Shown: positions 1 to 12,945, counted from the stretch's first letter. The stretch is 64,000 bases of DNA from Celoporthe dispersa (GCA_016584495.1 WAID01000007.1:3024001-3088000); one strand, 5' to 3'. Notes: generated by a model not told the origin, from the letters alone. Translations and numbers: made by a program.

Positions 1-971
1 TGGTTGTGGAGAAAGGTATACATACTCCTGTATCGAAATGGGAGTTGGGACCGAGCATTACCCCGATGAATAAGCAGGATACAGACATTCATTCCTAGAC
101 GACTCGAAATGGAACGACATTGATTGCGGGGGGGAGGGGAGGAGGGGAGGTGGCAACGAGACTGACGGAAAGGCTGGCTCCTTTGGCACCGAGTGTATAG
201 TATTATTAGTTTAACACAGCCCAGCAGACGGTTCTAATGTCATGCCATCACAACGATCACTGCCAGGACCATTTATCCACGGTACTGTGTTATGCCCAAG
301 TGCATGAGTCTGCTATATAATTAGACAGTCTAGCAAGGACGAGAATAAAAGGCACGCGCGACCTTGGAAGCTCTCAGGTCTCATCATCTTGGCATTTGTT
401 AATAATCGAGGACTGTGCATCTAATATTACTTAGTATGTGATTTATTACGTTATACTTCTTACATATACAATAACTATTAATTAATACTTGTCACTATAA
501 TCTCAGCTATTATAAAGAGGTTTATTAATACTTTCCTATTAGTGTAATGCATTATTATAGGACCGAAATATAGGTGTGATCTTAAAGATCTGGTGTAATC
601 AAATACAATTTATTAGCCTGCTGATAATTATCTCAAAGAGATACAATCACTCAAGCTTTCTTTCCCCAAGTCCATCTTATGGTCTTCCAATTCTACCACC
701 CATTATTCACCTCATGTGAGGACCGATACAGACTGTTCCAACCCTTGGCCCTCCTCCCCCCTCTCCTCCTGCTCTTGGCCTCCGCTTATCTCTACCGCAC
801 GTGGCTTACATGAGCACACTTGTCACTGAGACGCATGAAACCCCCCTCTCCTCCCCAGATGAGCATACCCATAACATCTCCTCCATCGTCGACCCGGGAT
901 ATCTGTAATAGAAGAAAAAAGAAAAAGTTAAGAAGAGGAAAAAAAAAAGTGTCCATCACCCTCCTCCCCTC
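1..971. other. Gene-free left flank with AT-rich island
   Basis: No reading frame here looks like a gene. Positions about 395-660 are strikingly AT-rich, with many TA dinucleotides, beside GC-rich flanks. This pattern is typical of an old repeat degraded by RIP (repeat-induced point mutation) in ascomycetes, but no element can be recognised. The rest is pyrimidine-rich or purine-rich low-complexity sequence. Confidence 0.5.
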
Positions 972-2778
972 CTATCCACATGTTACCGCATGTGCTGCAC
1001 ATACTAAAGTAGCATCTGACTGTCGGTGCATATCTGACAGGTGATACTCCCGCTCTCCTGCCTGCGGGATATGAATCGTCCCGCAGGCCCCTTGGTCGAT
1101 GAAAACCCACTGCAGGAAGGCTATAAAGGCGTCGACGTCGCCTCGCGTGCTCATGGCTCCGAGGCTTGCCCGGACGACCCTAGAAACCAGACCGATGGGT
1201 GGTCAGCGTACGTTCTTTATTATATATACATGCACACACTCCACAACGAGGTCATCCAAGATAGTATCGTGGAGATGAAAAGCTAAAACCTGAGAACAAG
1301 CCATGCCATCTTGACTCACCCTGTGGGAAGTTGCTGTATCAGGCTGATGCCGTCTGGCCCGCACGTGTGGTGGGCGGAAAATGCCCGCTGGAGCTGCCAT
1401 GGCTCGTACTCGAGGGCGGTGAAGATACCACCCGGACAACATATCCCTAGATGACATATTAGCGGGCCATTTTCCTCTTCTTTCATGGAATGAGTATAAA
1501 TATTTTTTCTTCTTTCTTTTTCTGCTTCTTTTTTTTAAACGCACCGCCTGACCTCACATAGCATCTATTCTCGTTGGCTATCCTCTCCACGTCGGCATAC
1601 GGGATATAGTATCCACCGGCGTCTAGCAGGTTGAAGGCGATCGTGGCCCCCTGCTTCCTGGGGTCACCGAACCCCCTGCCGTCGTCCTCGGTATATATGT
1701 GACAGAGCGGGCGGCCGTTGGCGTGCGCGAGGTATTTCATCCTCTGGTAGAGGCGTATCGACAGGTTGGTCGTGTGGCGGGACACGTTGTCCATGGAGCC
1801 GTACAGCCTGAGGTGGACGTCGATGGCCTCGCCCAGGGCGAGGATGCTGTGGAAGGGCAGGGTGCCGTCCTCGAGGCCGTCGTGGATCTCATACGAGCGG
1901 TCGCCGTGGTCCTGGCGGATCCCTCCTGCGTACGGATCGGCGGCGTCTCGGCCCTTCAGCTTGTGCCATGTTCCGCCCAGGACCGAGACCATGGTGACGG
2001 TGCCGCCGCCAAAGTATTTCCGCAGCGTGAGGATGTGGCCGGAGTCCTTCCTCACGATCAGGGCGCCCAGGTCGGGAAACCCAAAGATCTTGTAGAAGGA
2101 CACGCAGGCAAAGTCGGGCGCGCTGTCGGGGTCCCTGAAGACCGGGTACAGCGGGCTGGTCATGGCGAGGGCCGCGCAGTCGAGCAGGGTGTAGGTGTTT
2201 TGCAGGGCAGCGGAGGACCTGATGGCGCCCGTCCACGAGAGGGGGAGCCGCCGGCCGGACATGTTGGACTGGCCCGGGTAGGCGAAGAGGCCCAGCCCCT
2301 GGGGCCGAGGGAGCAGGTCGTACCGCCCGTCGCGGCCGTGCAGCTCCGGGTTGTCGAGCCAGCGCTCGACCTCGGCGTCGCTCTCGAAGCAGTGCGAGTG
2401 GCCGCGGGTGAGCTCGCGGATGCCGACGAGGCTGGTGTGGGCGTCCTTGTGGTAGCCGTACCAGAAGCTGCCGCTCCTCGTCTTCTCGGCCAGGTCCCTG
2501 AAGCTGTCGGCCACGAGCTTGATGCCGGCGGTGGAGTTGGCGACGAAGACGAGGTCGAAGTGCCTGGGGTCGGCACCGAAGAACCGCAGGGCCTTCTCCC
2601 GCACACTATCGACGACGCATCCGGACCTGTGGGCGGGACCGTTGGCGCTGTGGGGGTTACCGTAGAGATTTGCCTTCATGCGCTCAGCGAAGGCGTCGAC
2701 GAGGCTCTTTGCGTAGATGGTCGTGCCGCTGTGGTCGAGATAGACGCCTGAGGTAATAGTGTTAGACGTCTCTCTCTC

Positions 2779-2829
<51 letters not shown>

Positions 2830-3305
2830 AATACATACACTCTCACTCACTCACTCTCTCTCTCTGTGTCTCTCTGTCGTCATTGTGTGTGGGTGGAAGG
2901 AGGGAGGGGGGAACAGGATATGCACTGGACTTAATGACCTTCATTCATGTGAGGATACTCGGTCTGTCGAAGGGCTTTGACAGACGTTGAGTAAAACGTC
3001 TCATCCGGCAGGCTCGGCACCTCGCCATGGCTCCCTGGGGCTACAAGACACTCCGCGTCAGCTCTATGAGACCGTCTAGGCAGGAGACCAGCCAGCAGCA
3101 GACAGACACAAGTGAGAGCAGGAGGGGGACAGGAGGGGGAGGACGGGGAGGAGGGGAAGGGGAGGGGTCCGGGGGCAACCATACATTCCTGAGGGGCCGT
3201 ACCAGGCTTGAGGTTGGAGGCTCTGTGCCGAAGGCGTGTCATCAACCCTCGGGGCACGATCGACCGGCGCGGCGCGTTTGGTCTGGAGGGGTTCGCGTCA
3301 TTCAT
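972..3305 (-). CDS. MoCo-sulfurase-like PLP enzyme, no MOSC domain
   Basis: This is a class V aminotransferase-fold protein of the molybdenum cofactor sulfurase family. Four exons fit: 3305(?)-2939, 2747-1545, 1446-1320 and 1179-972, with consistent phases. Joined, they give the family hallmarks: VYLDHSGTT, GNPHSAN, FVANSTAGIKLVADSF, the PLP-lysine region SFYKIFGFPDLGALI, LPFHSI, RSGGICCPGGIFTALEYEP and VRASLGAMST. Characterised family members move sulfur from cysteine to the cofactor of xanthine dehydrogenase and aldehyde oxidase. This protein stops after the aminotransferase domain, with no C-terminal MOSC domain, so its substrate may differ. The start is uncertain: the in-frame ATG at 3305 (others at 3242 and 3182) is followed by a low-complexity Pro/Ser stretch that may be non-coding, so an unseen upstream exon is possible. 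The first intron holds a CT/CA microsatellite. A fuller paralogue begins at 63300. Confidence 0.8.
2768..2877. repeat. Compound CT/CA microsatellite inside an intron
   Basis: Runs of CT, then CA, then CT fill most of the first intron (2938-2748) of the MoCo-sulfurase-like gene. On the gene's strand this is a GA/TG tract lying between a good acceptor (cctcag) and a weak donor (gtcatt). Confidence 0.9.
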
Positions 3306-6300
3306 GTCGAGGAGCGAGACTTATACGCCATAAATATTGGCTAGTGACCTCTACTGGAGGGGGGGCGCGTGTGTGTGGGAAGATCATGTTGTTGACGAGG
3401 AGGCCCATTATTTCTATTGTTTCTGGAATCTCAAGAATTCCTAAGCGTTAGTAAACCCACTTCCCGATCCCGTTTAAGGCCGCGACCAGCTGGAATGTTC
3501 CGCCCTTGCCTCCCTCCCCCCCACCCAGTGCACAGGATCGATGTCGTGATTCATCCCTCCCTCACATTCCTTAGATGGGATGTCTGTTCCACCGTTCCTT
3601 GTTCCCCGGTGGCGACCCGCGCGAACCATTGATACTCGAGAACCACGTTTTCGGAAAGTCAGAGGGGAGGGTCCACGCTCACGAGCCTAGCCCGACCACG
3701 TTAGGGCGTGCTCTCCCGCCTTGACGTAACCCCCAGTCTCTCTCTCGAAGTTGTGATCAGGGGAGGCGAGGGAAAAGGGGGGTGGTGAGATGCGCTCTCT
3801 GGGTCGCCGGTGTGGGTGAGGTGGCCAGGGGTCCTATTTGTCCACCAGGCAAGGCTGCCTGCCTGGCTGTGTGGACCTGAACGCAGCTTCGTCAGCCTGC
3901 AGCCCAGCTGAGCGTGTGCTTGTTGCTGCTGTCGTTACCTTTGGAGGAGGAGGAGGAGGAGGAGGAGGAAAGAGGAAGAGAGAGCAGGTCTTGTTCTCGG
4001 CGCACCCCCCCCCCTCCTCCTCCCTCCTCCCCCACACACACCGCGGCAATACTTGCACAGTTCATAGGAGCGCCAAACGTCAGCCCCTTCCGGAGATCAC
4101 TTCCCTGGCACATGCGAGGTCTTTGTCAGATGATCGGCCCGGCGCTCGCCCTGTAAGCTCTTTTCTTCTCCTCATCATCGTCACCTCTAGGTGTGGACGC
4201 GCAATGGCGGACCCCCGCAGTGCGTGAGAAGGTGGGAAGAGAGGCAAGAGCTAGTTGAGGGAGCGATATCGAAGGGCACGGCCGAGTGTTTTGTTCTTTT
4301 TCTTTTTTTATAAGTCAACTGTCTCTCTGAGACCGATGCCAGGTTCGCTTCCCAGCGGCGGAGGCCTAGATCCTGCTGGAGGTTAAAAAGGGCGAACACG
4401 TGGGGGGATATCTCGTCCGCTCTCCCACGGTTGACGGCGCGAAGCCAGCCATGGCGAGCCTGATGGCCCGAGACAATGGGAAGAGGCTGACAGGAGTTGA
4501 CAGCTGGAGGCAGACAATGCATTGTTCCACCTCGTCGTGGTCGATCTCTCCTGCAGCCCCTCCCACCAACATTGAGCTCCACAGCGCCGCCAACATGGCT
4601 GCGAGAGCCTCGGGCTGAGGCCCTGATCTTGAAGCCCACCCACCCCTTCTCAGCAGTGCGACTGGGAAGTCTACCAGGCGGTGGTGGTGTTGATGACTTG
4701 CTGGTCGCACCCAAAAAAAAAAAAAAAAAAAAAAGGGTCATCACGCCCCTCGGGATGGAGGGCATTTCGTGTGTGTATCTTGCACTAATTCGGGCTCACG
4801 AGGTCGACATTCGCCTGCTGAAACTCATCTGCACACCCCTGAACCTGGGAGCTTCTTCCCCCCTCCCCCCGTCTCCGAGAGTGGACGGTCGTCGGATCTC
4901 ACGATGATGATGTCGTCGTCTTGGAGGATTATTTTTAACCGTCCAACAGAGTCGCAGAGGCGCACATGTCATGGCTCGTGAATGCAAGGTCCCGGAGATC
5001 CGTGACACGCCAGTTCCTACCTGTGCGCCGGTCACAGCATCGATCATCGGAAGGCCACATGCATTATCGTGGCTGTCGTGCTGCACGCCAGAGAATGCTG
5101 TCGAGCTGGTATTGGTCCCCCACCTGGGAGATAAGCACCTTCTAGAAAGCCTAGAAGCTCGTAAAGATGACCCCCTGGCGACACGGCACTCACGGCTTGG
5201 TCATGACCTCGGGTGGTCGGGCGCCAGGGGTGGGGAAGTGTGGGTGAAGGGGGTTCTTCTCGCCCGGGTATTCGAGCCACGATGGAGTCATCTGACAAGC
5301 TCAGGTCTGTCCTGTGTGCCCCACCGGCTGATGCAGACTGCCGTAGTCTCGTAGCCCTCGGACTCCTGTGCCGGAGCGGTCAGCTGTGACAAGAAAAAAG
5401 AAAAGAAAAGAAAAAAAGACACGACACCACATCTTGGCGTGTGGCCGGTGAAGGGCCGTGGGAGTATGAGAGATCGATAAGTCGCCAGCAATCCATCCCC
5501 TTCGAGAATAGTCACCACAGCAGCGACAGGCAAGGTCATGATCTGTCAGTAGTCTCGCAGCTGAGTCCCACGTAAGCGTCAGCTAGACCACCACCTCCAT
5601 CATCAACTAGCTACCACATTCATCGCACCGCGATGTCTTTTCTTTTTTTCTTCTCCTTTCTTCCCCTGCACTTTCTGTGGTCTCCATAAAAAGGTAAACC
5701 TCGTCGCGTCGAACACTGGCGCGAGAGGTGAGTGATGCTCGGCGCAGGGTGGGGGGCGAAGGTGTCGGCTAGCAAGCAGGACTTCCAGAGGGAAAGACAG
5801 GGACAGGCGGCATGCATGAATGTCTCTGGTGCGGGACGCGTCAGTCGTGTTTGTGTGTTGTATCTGCCCAGCACGTGCGTGCGTGGGTGCGTGTGTGGGT
5901 GCGTGGATGGATCAGAGTTGCTTTTTTGGAGACTCAGACCAAGGTCGCGTTCCTCGGGTGCAGCCGCATCGTTCCTGGTTCGCCCTTGGCCCCACCTGCT
6001 CGATTTGTAAGACCCAGTGTCTCTGATTCGCTTGTGAGGGAAGGGACCCCGCCTAGGGTGGCCCCCTGTCGACCCAATCTCTCGGGTATCGCACCTTCCC
6101 TCCCAGCCTCTCTGCCTGGAACTTTTTGCCTAGCTGGACACACTTCGCGACGAGATGGTCTGCCTGAAGCTCTCCCTGGCCCTCACGTGAGAATCATGGT
6201 GGGGTTCCCTCATGGAGTCTCCTGAGAGATTAGGGAAAGAAGAAAGTAGAGAAGAAGAAGAAGAAGAAGGAATGAGGAGGGAAGGTGAGAGACATGCAGG

Positions 6301-7103
6301 AGAAGAGCAAGGGAAAAGAGGTTAGGAAAAGGAAAAAGAAGAAAAAGAAAGAAAAAAAGGGAGAAAGACGAGGAGAAGCAACTGCAACACGTTATGCCCT
6401 GGACGGAAGAAGAAGTGAAAAATGACCTACCTGGTGATCATTCACTTGTGTGGTGCGCAAGATAGCCTCACGGACCCGGCCATTCCTCATTTGGGCAGCT
6501 CCTTCTCTCCGCCCTCGGCCGTGCGGCTGAGCTCTGATAGCAGCAGCAGAATTTTTGGAGGCAAGGTTAGGCTCGTTTCGAAGCAAGGGACAGCTCCCCC
6601 TGGGGCTGGCCAGGCGGGCGCAAGGAGGGGAGGTCTCATGGTCGAGATTTTAGTCTGGAGAGGGCTTTCTAGCTCGAGCAATCCGATGTTTCTGCTGGGG
6701 GCCCCCTGATCTGGAACTCGGGGCCTGTGCCTAGACTAGACGTCATCGCGACATTTGAGAAGGAAGAAGGCCTGCGCCTCGGTCAGATACACCAGGTACA
6801 CCGTGCGAGAATTATTTCTACGCCCTTCAATTCCAAATACTCTGTGATGATGAACAGGACATTTATTTCAATAAAACACAATTTTCACGGGAAAAAAAAA
6901 GAGAAAGGGAAAGAGAAAAAAAACGAAAAACCTGAACAGCCTAGGTATCTTCCTGCTAGGACTGGCCGCCCAGTGAGAACCTCCCTCCCTTCCCCCCCTG
7001 CCCATTACCACCCTTTCAGCTGGACCAGCTCAAAATCACAAATGTGAACGCCGGAAGCCCCATGCATCCATGCAGACCGTAGCCTCTCTGGCCGATCTCC
7101 TCC
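3306..7103. other. 3.8-kb spacer without a supportable gene
   Basis: Only short frames without family features are present. The stretch is rich in low-complexity sequence: a GGA run near 3942-3970, about 24 A residues at 4710-4733, and long purine-rich runs of GAA and AAAG type at about 5390-5420, 6230-6370 and 6890-6930. It could hold untranslated regions or a non-coding transcript; nothing in the sequence decides this. Confidence 0.5.
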
Positions 7104-8116
7104 TTATAGTATGAATGCGAGGGCAGCCCCCACGGCGAGCACGTTGGCAGGCGCGTTAACATACGCTGCGGCTGTCACCACCGTTGTAGGCGGGCTGGTG
7201 GCCGTCGTATTGCTGCTTCCTGTGGGCAGCGTGCTGGTTGTACGTGCAGTGGCTGTAGAGGTCGTCGTCTCAGCACCCGACGTGGTCGCGACGGACGTGA
7301 GCGCCGAGGCGGACGAGGAGGCCGGGGGGAACCACTGCAGCCAGAGCTCTCTGCCGCGGCGGCCGTGAAGTTGGCACAGGTTATGCGGGTCGTGTTGGCG
7401 AAATGGAGCACAAAGCTGCGGTTGCCAAAGAAGGCGCCGATGCCAGACAGGGTCGAGGCGAACTCGTCCGTAAAGGTGGCGGAGAAGTCGGTGCCGTTGA
7501 TGCTGCCGTGCTTTCCAGAGAGGTCACCAACCTGGCAGGTCTCGGGCAGGGAAGGGTCGCAGGCGGGCTCCTCGCCTCGCTGGTAGGGGTCGAGGTGGGC
7601 CAGAGTGCCGGTGCAGTTACCGTCGGCGGGGACTGGCTGGTCGTGGATGTGGTACACTGATGAGAGAGTGTGTGCATGTGTGTGTCAGTGGGTGTCTAGG
7701 AGGGAGGGGGTTCATCACAAGTTCAGGCTGAGAGGGGCGAAAAGGACGTACGAAAAGGACCACCAGAGGCAGGCAGGCCAGAGAAGTCGACGTGAAACAT
7801 TACGCCTTGGCCTCTGGGCATCGAGACCGCCTGGATGGCTCCCTGTACATTGCCACCGCTAGGAAAGGCGTCGGTGTCAAAGGCATTGCCGGGCAGACGA
7901 GCGATATACTGAGCCCCGTTTGGGTTGTTGACGATGACGGAGGCATTGCCAAGAATCTGCAACCACATCATTCATAGTCAGCGGCTGTTGACCCAGAGAA
8001 AGCACCTATTCCCAGGAGACACGTACGCCCGTGGTGATGTTGCCGTTGGTGGCCTGGGCTAAGACACCGCCGAGGGCGGCAGCGGCAAGAACGAAGGCAG
8101 CGATCGAGGAAAACAT
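7104..8116 (-). CDS. GPI-type extracellular Cu/Zn superoxide dismutase
   Basis: This is a cell-surface Cu/Zn superoxide dismutase that would detoxify superoxide outside the cell, like the Candida Sod4-6 group. Exons are 8116-8027, 7956-7752 and 7656-7104. The N-terminus is a clear signal peptide (MFSSIAAFVLAAAALGGVLA). Metal-site elements visible are MFHVDFSG, the LYHIHDQPV histidine pair, LAHLDPY, LSGKHGS and FVLHFANTT; paired cysteines and several N-glycosylation sequons follow. After CANF comes a Ser/Thr/Ala-rich stalk and a hydrophobic end (NVLAVGAALAFIL) typical of a GPI-anchor signal. The stalk lies in another frame: six G at 7324-7329 (plus strand) must be seven to join them, so the coding length is one base short. 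I treat this as a probable homopolymer error; the true product would be about 282 residues. If real, the anchor is lost and a basic tail replaces it. Confidence 0.85.
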
Positions 8117-11100
8117 TTGTGCAGATGTTGGTAGTCGTGTTTTGACGCGTTTCTTAGGATGCAGTAGAGAATTTTTTTTTCTTTCTCTTTCTTTTTCTTT
8201 AGAAATCTCCAGAAAGGCAGGAAAAAATCTCCGTAAACAATTAAATAAATGGGAGGCGGGGAGTCGTGATGTAGGATCTGTAAGATGTGGTTGGTGGTGG
8301 CGGAAGGATATCGACACTTTAAGCGTGGCGTGTGTTTTGTGTGATTCAGATTGATGAGGCTTGCCGTAGTCCAAGGTAACACCGGTAATCAGGTGAATCA
8401 GGTGAGAGGGGAGACAAATCAGGTCGAGAGACAGGTGAACAAGAATCAAGAGAGGCTGTTGGTAATGAGACCAATATTTCGAGGTTGATCGGTAGCTTCA
8501 AGCCAGTATACAGGTCTCGGGCTCAGCCTCGTGGGAGGAGAGGGAGCCGGTTGTCATGTATCAGGTACCAGGTGCTAGGGCGCTATATCGCCCAACCATC
8601 AGGTACCGGTACGTTGCTCAACGTCTTGTCTTCAAACAGGGTCCACCACACCACGCAGCCCGTGCGTATCCTTCACTACAGCCACCTCGTGAATTTCTAT
8701 CATGGCGAGATAGCAGCATCGTACAGCTTGTAGCAGATAGTGAACGGCGTTGTACAAAAAGGTACCTTGGTCCAGGGAACCTGGGCGGGATCACGAGCTT
8801 CAGCAGCACGAGGAGATTATCGGGCTCGAAAGCGCAACGAATACCCTCTGTACCTGCGTGCCGATAATGCATTCGAGTTTCTGACATCCCTGAGCGATCC
8901 TATCAGCGGCAAGAACGTTGTTCTACTGGCTTATACGGTCACTATATTGGAAACCTGGACGAGTTCGTAGAGATCCGAGATGACAATGAAATGGCCGTTA
9001 GGGCGAAGGGGACTAGATGCAAAGGAAGAAAGCCAGCCTGATCGCCTCCTCCGTTGGGTACACTGAGGCCGTGTATACAGCATCGACAAGTTTTGCACAA
9101 GAAGCCTCGGGAGAAGCCTGATCACAGTGTCGGAGCTCAATGTTCCGATACTGTATCTGATGGAGGACAGCACCACCACACATCTTTCCAAGGGGTTCAG
9201 GAACCCAAATATGATATCTTGCCCCCCCCCCCCAGGTGAGATCTCTCGCTTGATGAGTGGAGAAACCTTAATTCAGCGGCTGCCGTGGGTAGGGAGACCC
9301 CCTGACGATCCCCCTGCCAGGCCAGGCGTGTGTCTAGGGACTTGTTCCTCTGTTATGATCCGAGACAAACCAAATTCAGAGATCTGAGATAAGCACTGTC
9401 CAGCAGTGGGCAGACTCATGTTTGGTTCTTGCTGCTAGTTCATCTCAAAATCTAACGTACCCCATTCGTATCCGATCAGAATGAACGTCTTCTCTTAGGC
9501 CTGTGGCGGCGGCGACAACAATAGCCACAAAAACAAAATAGAAAAAGAAGTTCTGGAACAGGGCGGCGAGTCAGAATCTCCCTTGAACCGTAATTAATTA
9601 CGGTGATTGCTTTCGCTCATGTATGACGCTCACGTTCGAGCTCGCTTGGGGGATTCTTACGGCTCGCAAAAGAAACTCACGGCCCAGCCCCCGTCGATCA
9701 ACTGCCACACGGACGCGGCACATCAGAGGCTTACATTCTCTCTCTCACTCTCTCTCTCTCGCACATCTTGACAGTTCTAGATTACTATGGCACCCCAGTC
9801 CTCAGGCTCACCCTCGGATGACCCCTCTGACGTGCTAAGAGAGCCTCTAAGTTCATCTAGCGGCATCTGTTTCACCACGTCAAGCCCAACGTCTGTGCGA
9901 AACCTCGTGTCGCCAAGTCTTGTTGTTTCCCAGACGTGGGCCCCTGCCTCTGAATGTTAAACACTTGAGGCATGGTGAGTTTCTGTCTTTAAGGTGAAGA
10001 GGGTTGTCCTACTCCGAGAAGGCTCCTTGGCCGCGCCAAGGTAATGACATCTCTCGGCTCTTTTGCGATCCGACAGCCTCCAGGATAGGATTGGGGGGTG
10101 GGGGTGGTCACTACCCAGAGAGGGCTGTCTTCGCTTGAGCGCGTGTCTAGAAACACCACCAGCATAGCGGCACACACCCCCGGCGCCGACAAGGGGTAGA
10201 CTGCGGCCCCCGGCTTGAATGAAAGACCACCGGCGTCGCAAAATTTGCTACCCTCCGAACGTAGGACTATGTCGCGTCATCACCACTTCTCCCTTCGTAA
10301 GGCGCTGGTGGCTTGGGCGCTTGCCTAGGCCTCTCCGTTCCAGAGTCTCCGCAGTGTACCGCAATACCCTTGCTGGATGGATCATCCTGTCTACTCTGTT
10401 AGATGTACACAGAGTTGTCAAGCTCTCGAGGCATGCCGGATCGATTGTATGGGAATCCGCAGATGAAGCATCTTGTAGGAAAGCAATATGCGTCCTACAA
10501 GGTATCTCATTGTCATTAATGTGCTGTTGGCTGTGCCATGAATACAGTAAGCCCTTTGTAAATACCCAAAAAAGTCTGCCGTATGAACTACATCTCTAGG
10601 GTTTTGATTACCGGATTTTATCTGCTTGATTATACGTACTTACCCACCTGAGAGACTGCTACTATCCAGGCCTACTTCAACTCATTTACAGGCTAACCTA
10701 CGGTAGTGTCGTGATATTTATTCTGGCACGCAATGCTCTGCATCCACAGAGAAGGTCCATGCAATACTCTGCTTTAACTTGGAGCAGCAACCTATTACCA
10801 CTTAGAAGCTCATTTGGGTACTTATTCCCAGAGACTGCTGCTCTTATGGGATGCGAAATCCCTAGGCTCACATTCATGTCCATCACGACCTGTTGCGATC
10901 ACCACGTGCCTCTGAACTTGAGACGTTATGTTGACGTGAGACTTCAATAGCATCAAGCCTTTGTATCGGAGCATCAGACCAGTAATTGGCATTTTTTGAG
11001 GAGTCTTATCTCGTATAAATTTGGCTACACATACTCTATGGATGGGTGCCAGCTGGACACTCCCCCGGTCAAAATAGGACCGTCTAGGTAGTTACGTTGA

Positions 11101-12290
11101 TCACTTTTGTGTTGAGTGAAGTGTTCTCGAAAGGATACCAAGCTGCTTTCGCCCCTCTGAATCTATCATATGGTGCTATACAATCCACGAGAGTACACCT
11201 CGACACATCACCAAGCCGGTTGCAGTCGTGGCCACAAGCCGTACCAGTCATATTCTCAGTTCTTTCTCCCACGCGTAGTTATATTGTATGTGCAATCGAA
11301 TTTCTCACTCCACTGTGGAATACCTTAGGGTAACTCTTGCCAGCTCGATGAACTTTCCTTTGAATATGAAACGTAGAGCGGTATTCAGGCCAACTTGAAT
11401 CCGTCCCCGAAATTTATTATCTCACTATCATTTATTTAGGTACTGAGGCTATGCTGGTTCTGGAAGCAATTCATTGCCCTTTACAATAGTTTCTATATGC
11501 TCCTGCATTTTGATCTGATGAGCAACACGAGACTTCATATCTTGATCAGGGAAGCAGCCTGGCTGTAGGATGATTTATCCTGCCCAAAGTAGCTACAAGC
11601 TTTTAAGCACAAACTGACAAGGCTCTGAGACTGCGTGACTGCTGGGGGTTGTAAAGTGAACATGTGACCTTGTCTCAGACTGAGCTTTCAATAAAGGATG
11701 AAAATCATCACTGGCTCATAGGATAGCGAAAGGAACTGTCAGCCTCATGTGAAAGACAGCTCTGGGTGTCATTGCTGGTAAAGGATGAGCTGAACCCCTG
11801 CGAGCACAGTTATTAGAGAGCTGACTATTTCTCAGTTTGTGTCGTCGCCTTGAAAAACCTGCACCTCACCTCTCGTCACATCTCACCACCACATTCACAG
11901 CATCAAGACAGATATGTTGGATTAAGATAGCAGAGTCTTGTCAAGATATGAGGAGTACTATATACATCTTACCAGTGCGGTGATGACTGCATTTATTGTT
12001 GCTGCTGCGTTGCCGAGAAGATCTTGGGGGACCCTGGAAGCTTGGCTCCCGCAGCCCCTGTCAGGACAGCCAATGAGGACCAGCTGGACCCACCCCTGGT
12101 GTCGTCACCCCGGCTTGGAGCTTTCGTGTCGTTTTGGAAAGCTGCGCATCGAATTGACAACATCGCATATTGATGCTGGCTCATCCCCTCCCCCCGGAAA
12201 TCAACCTGCCCACCCATCCCAGGCCAGCAGACAGCAACCACTCTCTCTGCCCTCCCCCAGTTCAGACCAACAGAGCAGACCCTCCTCAAG
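8117..12290. other. 4.2-kb intergenic region with decayed coding-like patch
   Basis: This is the spacer between the divergent superoxide dismutase and OST2 genes. No intact gene is seen. Around 8730-9190 (+) several short frames look like fragments of one former protein broken by stops and frame changes (for example YIGNLDEFVEIRDDNEMA near 8944), but I cannot name a family. From about 10.2 to 11.9 kb base composition falls toward AT and frames are all short, as in RIP-degraded repeats. A CT-rich tract upstream of OST2 resembles promoter pyrimidine tracts common in filamentous fungi. Confidence 0.4.
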
Positions 12291-12945
12291 ATGGCCCCAA
12301 AGAAGAACACATCTGCTCCTGCTAGCTCTGCAGCCTCGTCCAAGCCGCAGTCCTTGCCTTTCTCGCTGCAGTCCTGGCCCGACGCCGACAAGGTCTGGAA
12401 CGGGTACTGGAAGATCACCAACCACCAGACCAGGCTGCTCGACATCTTCCTGGCCTTTCTGGTGTTGGTTGGCGGCCTGCAGATGCTGTACTTCCTCGCT
12501 GGTGGACGCAATGTGAGTCGTGTGCTCCCCCCTGCCTGTTCGCGCCTGAGAGGACCCAGAGAGACTGACCTGAGGGGATGATGATGATGTATGCAGCCTT
12601 ACAATGCCTTCCTCGCTGGCTTCATCGCCACCGTGGGCCAGTTCGCCCTGACCGGTACGCCAGCTCCCCTCGGAGACCCTGTCACCAGCATCTTTTATTC
12701 CCCATGATTCAGACGGCTAATCGACATTCACGCAACAGTTTCCCTCCGCATGCAGACCGTCGAGCAGAACAAGGAGTCGTTTTCCAAGACAACCCCCGAG
12801 AGGTGCGCAATGATCGGAACGATCTGGACCCCCGCGGGTACAGAGCTAGAGAGACAGTGATACTGACTGGACGAGTAGGGCCTTTGCGGACTTCATCTTT
12901 GGCAGCCTGATACTGCACTTCTTCTGCATCAACTACATCAACTGA
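12291..12945 (+). CDS. OST2: OST subunit 2 (Dad1/Ost2)
   Basis: This is the small membrane subunit (Dad1/Ost2) of the oligosaccharyltransferase, the ER complex that transfers the lipid-linked glycan to asparagine. Four exons fit in phase: 12291-12512, 12597-12654, 12739-12802 and 12879-12945, giving 136 residues, the usual size. The N-terminal tail is Ser/Ala/Lys-rich and is followed by family signatures: LDIFLAFLVLVGGLQMLYF as the first membrane span, then YNAFLAGFIATVGQFALT, VSLRMQTVEQNK and the C-terminal FADFIFGSLILHFFCINYIN. Introns are 76-84 nt with canonical ends. It converges tail-to-tail with the GRASP gene, with only about 52 bp between the stop codons. Confidence 0.95.

Noticed and set aside
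1699..2751. 350-codon open frame on the plus strand
   Set aside because: It is exactly antisense to the main exon of the MoCo-sulfurase-like gene and has no family features; GC-rich third positions keep the antisense frame open.
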